Positions 42,705 through 48,036 of a stretch of 48,036 nt of DNA are shown piece by piece. Each line of letters starts with the position of its first letter. Within the stretch, counting starts at the first letter, position 1. Below the pieces are notes generated by a model. It had not been told where the DNA came from. It did no database searches and was given only the letters and a program-made list of their open reading frames with translations. Source of the stretch: VRUB01 sp046758085 (GTDB taxonomy: Bacteria; Pseudomonadota; Gammaproteobacteria; Acidiferrobacterales; SPGG2); NCBI GenBank assembly GCA_046758085.1, contig JBHHZP010000007.1, forward strand, positions 1 to 48,036, read 5' to 3'. Both the position numbers and the translations under genes were made by a program.

Positions 42705-42752
42705 CCCTAGAATGCGCCGTCGGCAGCACTGCCTGTTTAACAGGAGATAGTT

Positions 42753-43964
42753 ATGGCTTGGAATAAGCCTGGCAACGGTAACTCCGGAAATCGAGACCCA
42801 TGGGGATCCGGCAGAGGCCCGCAGCAAGGCCCGCCGGATCTGGACGAGATCGTGCGCAATATTCAAAACCGCTTGAGCGGCCTGTTTGGTGGCGGCAAAG
42901 GTGGTGGCGGCAAGGTGGGCATCGGGAAGGCCGGTGGCATCGGTGTTGGCGTGATTATCGCAATCGTAATCGGCCTGTGGTTGCTCAGTGGTTTTTATGT
43001 CGTCAAGCAGGCTGAGCGTGGCGTGGTCTTGCGTTTCGGCAAGCTGCAGGAAGTCACTGAGGCGGGTTTGCACTGGCGCCTCCCGTTTCCCATCGACAGC
43101 GTCGAGAAGGTGGACGTACAGAAAGTGTTTCAGATGGAGGTGGGTTACCGTAGTAATGAGCGCACCGGACGCGTCAGCCGTGTGCCAAAAGAGGCACTGA
43201 TGCTGACCGAAGACGAGAATATTGTCGACATCGAGTTTGCCGTGCAATATAGAATCGCTAACGCGGCCGATTATCTGTTTAATGTCAAGAGCCCTGAGAT
43301 CACGATCGGCCAGGCGACCGAGTCGGCAATTCGCGAAATCGTTGGCAAAAGCACGCTTGACTTTGTCATAACAGAAGGGCGTGCCGACGTGGCCAACAAG
43401 ACCCAGGCCGTGCTGCAGAAGATCCTGGATCGCTACGAGACCGGTATCTTTATTACGACGGCCAAGATGCAGAAGGCGCAGCCTCCCGAGCAAGTTAAGG
43501 CCGCTTTTGATGACGCGGTGAAGGCGCGCGAGGACGAACAGCGTTTTAAGAACGAGGCACAGGCGTACTCTAACGACATACTTCCGCGCGCGCGCGGTAA
43601 GGCGGCGCGACTGGTGCAGGAAGGCGAGGGCTACAAGGCCAGCGTGATTGCGCGCGCTCAAGGCGATGCGCGCCGGTTCACACAAATCGCGACCGAGTTC
43701 GCCAAGGCCCCGGAGGTGACGCGCGAGCGCCTTTATTTGGAGACTATGGAAGACGTGCTCTCCACCTCGACCAAGGTATTTGTAGATCAAAAGGGCGGCA
43801 ACAATATATTGTATTTGCCCTTGGATAAGCTCATCGCCCAGGGAGCCCGGGCGGGGCCCGAGAGCGGCAGTCAGGCGGGTACCGCGGCGGAGACCGGTGG
43901 GGCCCAGCCGGACTTTGACCGTGGTCGCACACGCACGGATTTACGCAGGCGAGGGGGGCAGTAA
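42753..43964 (+). CDS. hflK: Membrane protease modulator HflK
   Basis: SPFH-domain protein that, with HflC, forms the cage around FtsH in the inner membrane. The 403 residues start with a Gly/Pro-rich cytoplasmic region (WNKPGNGNSGNRDPWG), then one membrane helix (about 66-86), then the band-7 domain (RGVVLRFGKLQEVTEAGLHW). A long helical region and a Gly/Arg-rich tail follow. The ATG follows AGGAG; the ribosome site lies within a small CCTGTT/AACAGG inverted repeat. The stop overlaps the hflC start. Confidence 0.96.
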   Translation: MAWNKPGNGNSGNRDPWGSGRGPQQGPPDLDEIVRNIQNRLSGLFGGGKGGGGKVGIGKAGGIGVGVIIAIVIGLWLLSGFYVVKQAERGVVLRFGKLQEVTEAGLHWRLPFPIDSVEKVDVQKVFQMEVGYRSNERTGRVSRVPKEALMLTEDENIVDIEFAVQYRIANAADYLFNVKSPEITIGQATESAIREIVGKSTLDFVITEGRADVANKTQAVLQKILDRYETGIFITTAKMQKAQPPEQVKAAFDDAVKAREDEQRFKNEAQAYSNDILPRARGKAARLVQEGEGYKASVIARAQGDARRFTQIATEFAKAPEVTRERLYLETMEDVLSTSTKVFVDQKGGNNILYLPLDKLIAQGARAGPESGSQAGTAAETGGAQPDFDRGRTRTDLRRRGGQ

Positions 43965-44833
43965 TGGGCCAGACGAAACTTATCGCCTTGCTAGCCACTG
44001 TCGGCGTGATTGTGATCGCAATCATGTCTTTCGCGTATACGGTCGATGAACGCGAGAAGGCCCTTGTTATAAGATTCGGTAAGGTTATCCGTACCGCCGA
44101 CACGCCAGGGTTGCGCTTCAAAGTGCCGTTTATCGATAATGTGCGCTACTTCGATTCAAGGATCCTCACGCTCGATGCGGAGCCACAGCGATTTTTGACA
44201 CAAGAGAAAAAGAACGTCATCGTTGACTGGTTTGTGAAGTGGCGTATCGGCAATACGCTGAAGTACTGGGTCTCGGTCGGCGGTCAAGAGACCGAGGCAC
44301 GAAGACGGCTCGAGCAGCGGGTTAGAAGTGATTTGTTGGCCGAGTTCGGCAAGCGCACGGTGCACGACGCGATCTCCGGCGACCGGAACGAAATCATGGA
44401 TATCGTCAGTCAGAAGGCTGGTGAGGAGGCGAGTGCCCTGGGTATCGAGGTCGTGGACATCCGTATCAAGCGCGTAGATCTGCCGGAAGACGTGAGCGAA
44501 TCGGTATACCAGCGCATGGTGGCGGAGCGTGCCCGCATCGCCAAGGAGTTCCGTGCACGTGGCGCCGAAGAGGCGGAAAAGATCCGGGCCGATGCGGAAC
44601 GGCGGCGCGAGATCCTTTTGGCTGAGGCCTATGGCACGGCCGAGCGCATCCGCGGTGAGGGCGACGGCAAGGCAACAGCGATTTATGCCGGGGCCTACAA
44701 TCGCTATCCGGAATTCTATTCACTTTATCGCAGCCTGATCGCCTACCGAGCGAGCTTCAATTCGAAGGACGACGTCCTGATCATCGATCCGAGCGCCGAG
44801 TTCTTTAAGTTCATGAAGAACCCGCGGGAATGA
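43964..44833 (+). CDS. hflC: Membrane protease modulator HflC
   Basis: 289-residue partner of HflK. It has an N-terminal membrane helix (LIALLATVGVIVIAIMSFAY), the SPFH core (EREKALVIRFGKVIRTADTP, PGLRFKVPFID) and an alanine/glutamate-rich helix (RARGAEEAEKIRADAERRRE) before a short C-terminus. The ATG overlaps the hflK TAA by one base, so the two are translationally coupled. Confidence 0.96.
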   Translation: MGQTKLIALLATVGVIVIAIMSFAYTVDEREKALVIRFGKVIRTADTPGLRFKVPFIDNVRYFDSRILTLDAEPQRFLTQEKKNVIVDWFVKWRIGNTLKYWVSVGGQETEARRRLEQRVRSDLLAEFGKRTVHDAISGDRNEIMDIVSQKAGEEASALGIEVVDIRIKRVDLPEDVSESVYQRMVAERARIAKEFRARGAEEAEKIRADAERRREILLAEAYGTAERIRGEGDGKATAIYAGAYNRYPEFYSLYRSLIAYRASFNSKDDVLIIDPSAEFFKFMKNPRE

Positions 44834-44858
44834 TGACTCGACGAGCTCTATAGCGACC

Positions 44859-45047
44859 ATGTGGCGTGATCTGGGAGCGGCAGTCGCCCTGCTGCTGGTG
44901 CTGGAAGGTATATTTCCTTTTATCAACCCGAGCGGCATGCGTCGGACCTTATCGACAATCAGTCAGCTACCTGACCAGCCGTTGCGCATAGTCGGCTTGA
45001 TAAGTATGCTTCTAGGTCTCGTTCTGCTCTACCTCATCAGACAATAA
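44859..45047 (+). CDS. DUF2065 small membrane protein
   Basis: 62 residues with two hydrophobic segments (LGAAVALLLVLEGIFPFINP and IVGLISMLLGLVLLYLIRQ). The sequence around FPFINPSGMRRTL is the DUF2065 signature. This gene regularly sits between hflC and hisZ in gammaproteobacteria. Function unknown. Confidence 0.9.
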   Translation: MWRDLGAAVALLLVLEGIFPFINPSGMRRTLSTISQLPDQPLRIVGLISMLLGLVLLYLIRQ

Positions 45048-45085
45048 CTCACAACCGCATAACTTCTGCCTGCTCCCAGACGCCC

Positions 45086-46270
45086 ATGTCCGGAAAAGAT
45101 CGCTGGCTGTTGCCCGAAGGTATCGAAGAGCTGCTCCCCCACGATGCGCGCAGGGTGGAGTCCATGCGCCGCCGGGTTATCGATTTGTTTCATACCTGGG
45201 GTTACGAGCTCGTTATGCCTCCATTGATCGAGTACCTCGAGGCGTTACTCACGGGCGTGGGCAAGGAGCTGGATCTGCAGACTTTCAAGGTGACGGATCA
45301 GCTGACCGGCCGTCTGATGGGTATTCGGCCGGACATGACGCCGCAGGCAGCACGCATCGATGCGCATTATCTCAAACGCACCGCGCCTGTAAGGCTGTGT
45401 TACCTGGGCCCGGTGCTGCACACGCGGCCGGATCAGTTCGCCGGGTCGCGCGAGTTGTTACAGCTGGGGGCGGAGCTGTTCGGGCACGCAGGGCCAGAGA
45501 GCGATGCCGAGGTCTTGTGTCTGATGGCCGCAACGTTACAGCTTGCCGGCATCGAGGACCTGCACATCGATCTGGGACACATCGGCGTCTTTCGCGGCCT
45601 GATCGCGGAGGCGAACCTGAACGAGGACGATGAAAGCGAGCTGTTCGATGCCCTGCAGGCCAAGGCCGGTGCTGACGTGGCCAGGCTATTGGAGGCCTCG
45701 GAAACGAGCGCACCCATCCGGCGCATGCTAATTTCGTTGATTGAGCTTAACGGAGGAGCGGAAGTCCTGCGCGACGCACAACGGTGTTTCAAGTCGGCCC
45801 CTTCGGCAGTAGCGCAGTCGCTGGAAAATCTTGAGGCTGTCGCCACCGCCGTAAGCCGCCAGGTGCCGGACCTCCCGCTTTACTTCGATCTGGCCGAGCT
45901 CACCGGCTACCGGTACTACACGGGCGTGGTATTCTCCGCCTTTGTGCCCGCCTACGGGCGCGCCGTAGCTCGCGGGGGGCGCTACGACGGCATCGGTAAG
46001 GCCTTTGGGCGTGCACGGCCCGCGACCGGATTCAGCGCCGACCTTTGGCAGCTGCTCAAGCTTTTCCCACCCGAAGACAGTGAGAGCCATGGAATCCTTG
46101 CTCCGGGCGGTGACGATGCCGGCATACGCTCGGAAATTGCGCGCCTGCGCGCCGCGGGTGAGCGCGTAGTAATAGGTCTGCCCGGTGTGGATGTTGCTGC
46201 GCGCGAGCTACGGTGCGATCGCGAGCTGGTCCAAAAGGACGGTCGCTGGGTCGTAGTGAGAGCACGATAA
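45086..46270 (+). CDS. hisZ: ATP phosphoribosyltransferase regulatory subunit HisZ
   Basis: 394-residue histidyl-tRNA-synthetase paralogue that lacks aminoacylation and instead activates the short-form HisG at the first step of histidine synthesis. Family sequence is clear: WGYELVMPPLIEYLEALLTG, RPDMTPQAARIDAHYL, RLCYLGPVLHTRPDQFAGSR and YYTGVVFSAFVPAYGRAVAR. It lacks the C-terminal anticodon-binding domain of HisS. It lies between DUF2065 and purA, its usual place. A HisG_S partner would have to be elsewhere. Confidence 0.95.
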   Translation: MSGKDRWLLPEGIEELLPHDARRVESMRRRVIDLFHTWGYELVMPPLIEYLEALLTGVGKELDLQTFKVTDQLTGRLMGIRPDMTPQAARIDAHYLKRTAPVRLCYLGPVLHTRPDQFAGSRELLQLGAELFGHAGPESDAEVLCLMAATLQLAGIEDLHIDLGHIGVFRGLIAEANLNEDDESELFDALQAKAGADVARLLEASETSAPIRRMLISLIELNGGAEVLRDAQRCFKSAPSAVAQSLENLEAVATAVSRQVPDLPLYFDLAELTGYRYYTGVVFSAFVPAYGRAVARGGRYDGIGKAFGRARPATGFSADLWQLLKLFPPEDSESHGILAPGGDDAGIRSEIARLRAAGERVVIGLPGVDVAARELRCDRELVQKDGRWVVVRAR

Positions 46271-46331
46271 GGGATCGGTGGGGTCGTACCGGGAAACCCA
46301 GCGCACTGGAACAGCCGCAACAGACGCGCAA

Positions 46332-46450
46332 GCGCAGAGTTTTTGCAGCTTGGTGATTCGTGATTGGTGATCCGAATCGTTACGTTTACAGTTGGCGCTG
46401 GCACCAGTCGCGAGTTACCAATGACCGGTTACCGGGGTGTACTCTTTGCA
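46332..46450 (+). repeat. Dispersed ~120-bp repeat, copy B
   Basis: Counterpart of copy A at 23084-23209. Bases 46353-46401 are identical to 23112-23160. It contains three GTGATTN heptamers (46353, 46360, 46367). Copy A has one more, which accounts for the 7-base length difference in that part. It lies about 110 bases upstream of purA. Confidence 0.85.
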
Positions 46451-46559
46451 TCTGTGCACGCTTATCGCTCGCAGCCGGAGCTGCGTTGAAACGAGAACTC
46501 CAATGCAGTGGCACACAGACGTGAGTGTTCTGTTTGATGAACAAAAGAAGCAGGTCGTC

Positions 46560-47855
46560 ATGGCAAAAAACGTTGTAGTGATTGGTACGCAGTGGGGAGA
46601 TGAGGGCAAGGGCAAGATTGTCGATCTCCTGACCGAGCGCGCACACGCGGTCGTACGCTTCCAAGGAGGGCATAACGCCGGGCACACGCTGGTCATCGAC
46701 GGCATGAAGACTATTTTACATTTAATTCCTTCTGGCATCTTGCGTGACCGGGTCACATGCCTGATTGGAAACGGTGTCGTAGTGTTTCCCGCCGCCTTGT
46801 TCGCGGAGGTCGATGAGCTGGAACGCAATGGCGTACAGGTGACAGAACGGTTGCGCATCAGCGGGTGCTGCCCGCTTATTCTTCGGCATCACATCGCGCT
46901 CGATGTGGCGCGCGAAAAGGCGCGCGGCAAAGCGGCAATCGGCACCACCGGGCGCGGTATCGGCCCTGCCTATGAGGACAAGGTTGCGCGGCGGGGTTTG
47001 CGCCTGGGCGATCTGCTGGACGAGGCGCGCTTCCGCGAAAAGCTGGAACCGGTCGTGGAGTATCACAACTTCGCCCTTGAGAATTACTTTCATTGCGAGT
47101 CCGTGGATTTTCAGCGCACGCTGGACGAGAATTTACGATTTGCCGATCGCGTACGAGCCATGACCGCCGATGTCCCAGAGCTGCTTCACGCTTACATCAG
47201 CGAAGGCAAGCCGGTGCTGTTCGAAGGAGCCCAGGGTACATTGCTGGATATCGATCACGGCACCTATCCCTTTGTTACATCCTCCAACACGTGCGCCGCC
47301 GCCGCCGCACTGGGCACGGGCGTGGCGCCGGGCGATCTCGATTACGTGCTTGGCATCAGCAAGGCGTATGCGACCCGTGTCGGTGCGGGCCCGTTTCCGA
47401 CCGAGCTGGGTGATGTTGTCGGCAAACGGCTGAGCGAGCGCGGCAGCGAGTTCGGCGCCACCACCGGGCGATCGCGGCGCTGCGGTTGGTTCGATGCGCT
47501 AACAGTGCGTCATGCGTGTCGCATCAACGGTGTGACCGGGCTTGGTATCACCAAGCTGGATGTGCTGGACGGTCTTGACTCCGTACGTCTGTGCCAGGCC
47601 TATCGGATCGATGGTGTCGAGCGAGACACACTGCCGCACGATGCCGATGTGCTGGCACGGGTGGAACCCGTGTACGAGGAACTGCCGGGATGGTCGGAGC
47701 CGACGGTAGGCGCAAGGCAATTCGGTGATCTGCCTGACAACGCTAAGCGCTATCTTCGGCGAGTCGAGGAGGTGGTGGGGACGAAAATCGAGATTATCTC
47801 CACCGGCGCGCAGCGTGATGAAACGATCATCTTCCGCCACCCGTTTGATGAGTAA
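46560..47855 (+). CDS. purA: Adenylosuccinate synthetase
   Basis: Joins IMP and aspartate using GTP, on the path to AMP. 431 residues, as in E. coli. It opens NVVVIGTQWGDEGKGKIVDL with the catalytic Asp and P-loop, then GGHNAGHT with the catalytic His. The IMP-site segment IGTTGRGIGPAYEDK and the aspartate loop TTGRSRRCGW follow. ATG 46560 is the family start; the frame is open to 46437 but that leader is not conserved and overlaps the repeat region. Confidence 0.97.
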   Translation: MAKNVVVIGTQWGDEGKGKIVDLLTERAHAVVRFQGGHNAGHTLVIDGMKTILHLIPSGILRDRVTCLIGNGVVVFPAALFAEVDELERNGVQVTERLRISGCCPLILRHHIALDVAREKARGKAAIGTTGRGIGPAYEDKVARRGLRLGDLLDEARFREKLEPVVEYHNFALENYFHCESVDFQRTLDENLRFADRVRAMTADVPELLHAYISEGKPVLFEGAQGTLLDIDHGTYPFVTSSNTCAAAAALGTGVAPGDLDYVLGISKAYATRVGAGPFPTELGDVVGKRLSERGSEFGATTGRSRRCGWFDALTVRHACRINGVTGLGITKLDVLDGLDSVRLCQAYRIDGVERDTLPHDADVLARVEPVYEELPGWSEPTVGARQFGDLPDNAKRYLRRVEEVVGTKIEIISTGAQRDETIIFRHPFDE

Positions 47856-47873
47856 CTTAATAAAACCGAGGAG

Positions 47874-47963
47874 CAAGTGGCAAGTTACAAGGAACAAGGG
47901 GCTGGACGGAAAACACGTGCGTGTGTCCTCCCTTGCTACTTGCTACTTTTGACTTGACACTCG
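47874..47963. repeat. Inverted pair of 7-bp-phased CAAGNNN arrays
   Basis: CAAG recurs at 47874, 47881, 47888 and 47895 (every 7 bases). On the other side CTTG or close variants recur at 47932, 47939, 47946, 47953 and 47960, also every 7. The two arms are imperfect reverse complements flanking about 30 bases, so a long hairpin is possible. It lies 19 bases after purA and may end its transcript. Confidence 0.7.
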
Positions 47964-47976
47964 AAGTTAAGACAGG

Positions 47977-48036
47977 TGGTACCGAGGAGAGGACTTGAAC
48001 CTCCACGGGGTTGCCCCCACTAGCACCTGAAGCTAG
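47977..48036 (-). tRNA. tRNA-Leu (CAG anticodon), 5' part outside window
   Basis: Reading the minus strand from 48036 gives the anticodon stem-loop with loop TTCAGGT (anticodon CAG), a long class II variable arm (GGGGGCAACCCC), the T arm GGAGGTTCAAGTCCTCT with its TTCAA loop, and a 3' end in ACCA at 47977-47980. The D arm and 5' acceptor strand are beyond the window edge. The CCA end is encoded. Confidence 0.9.

Noticed and set aside
42546..43790. Long antisense open frame over hflK (over 410 codons)
   Set aside because: Shadow of hflK in a high-GC coding stretch, with no family features; hflK itself is intact and coupled to hflC.
46437..46559. N-terminal extension of PurA from an upstream start
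   Set aside because: The extra residues are not family sequence and overlap the dispersed repeat; the start at 46560 gives the exact PurA N-terminus.

Overview
This window reads as a chromosomal segment of a gammaproteobacterium with moderately high GC. The strongest evidence is the right-hand gene order prfB-lysS-miaA-hfq-hflX-hflK-hflC-DUF2065-hisZ-purA, a classic gammaproteobacterial arrangement. The full-length class II LysS, the prfB +1 frameshift and LpxC (Gram-negative outer membrane) agree with this. The species cannot be named. The multiheme cytochrome and the wealth of envelope genes would suit an environmental, respiratory lineage, but that is inference.

Layout. (1) 1-6.6 kb is a sugar-phosphate block. 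A 6-phosphogluconate dehydrogenase is cut by the left edge and diverges from a beta-phosphoglucomutase, GH65 disaccharide phosphorylase and phosphoketolase cassette. Together they could phosphorolyse an alpha-glucoside, bring the glucose 1-phosphate to glucose 6-phosphate, and run carbon through pentose phosphates to acetyl phosphate. (2) 6.6-12.0 kb carries a Kef-type antiporter facing NhaA, followed upstream of nhaA by two tandem paralogous AraC-family regulators. (3) 12.2-13.2 kb is lpxC, outside its usual division-gene cluster. (4) 13.5-32.3 kb is an envelope-rich accessory region: four DUF4136 paralogues in two pairs, an octaheme cytochrome fused to HEAT and TPR repeats, a LolD/FtsX-type ABC exporter, a GlsB-like membrane protein, an AttH/CrtC-like secreted protein, a TolC-family channel fused to an ABC substrate-binding domain, an RND adaptor and pump, a mini-PDZ protein and a potassium-channel-like protein. 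(5) 32.4-37.2 kb holds single genes: DUF4124, PilZ, ADP-ribosylglycohydrolase, mercaptopyruvate sulfurtransferase, an orphan NMT1-type binding protein and MsrB. (6) 37.4-47.9 kb is the conserved housekeeping block, and a tRNA-Leu(CAG) is cut by the right edge.

The non-coding DNA is also structured. Three sites carry 7-bp-phased GTGATTN repeats, and two of these sit in a roughly 120-bp dispersed repeat found upstream of the attH-like gene and of purA. A separate 29-bp hairpin repeat array abuts one copy. A fourth heptamer-phased element (CAAGNNN and its inverted partner) lies between purA and the tRNA.

The best candidate for an undescribed system is the 17.5-31.2 kb envelope-export region. 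It pairs the ABC exporter, DUF4136 lipoproteins and AttH-like protein with the binding-protein/TolC fusion and RND pump. That these genes act together is inferred from adjacency only.
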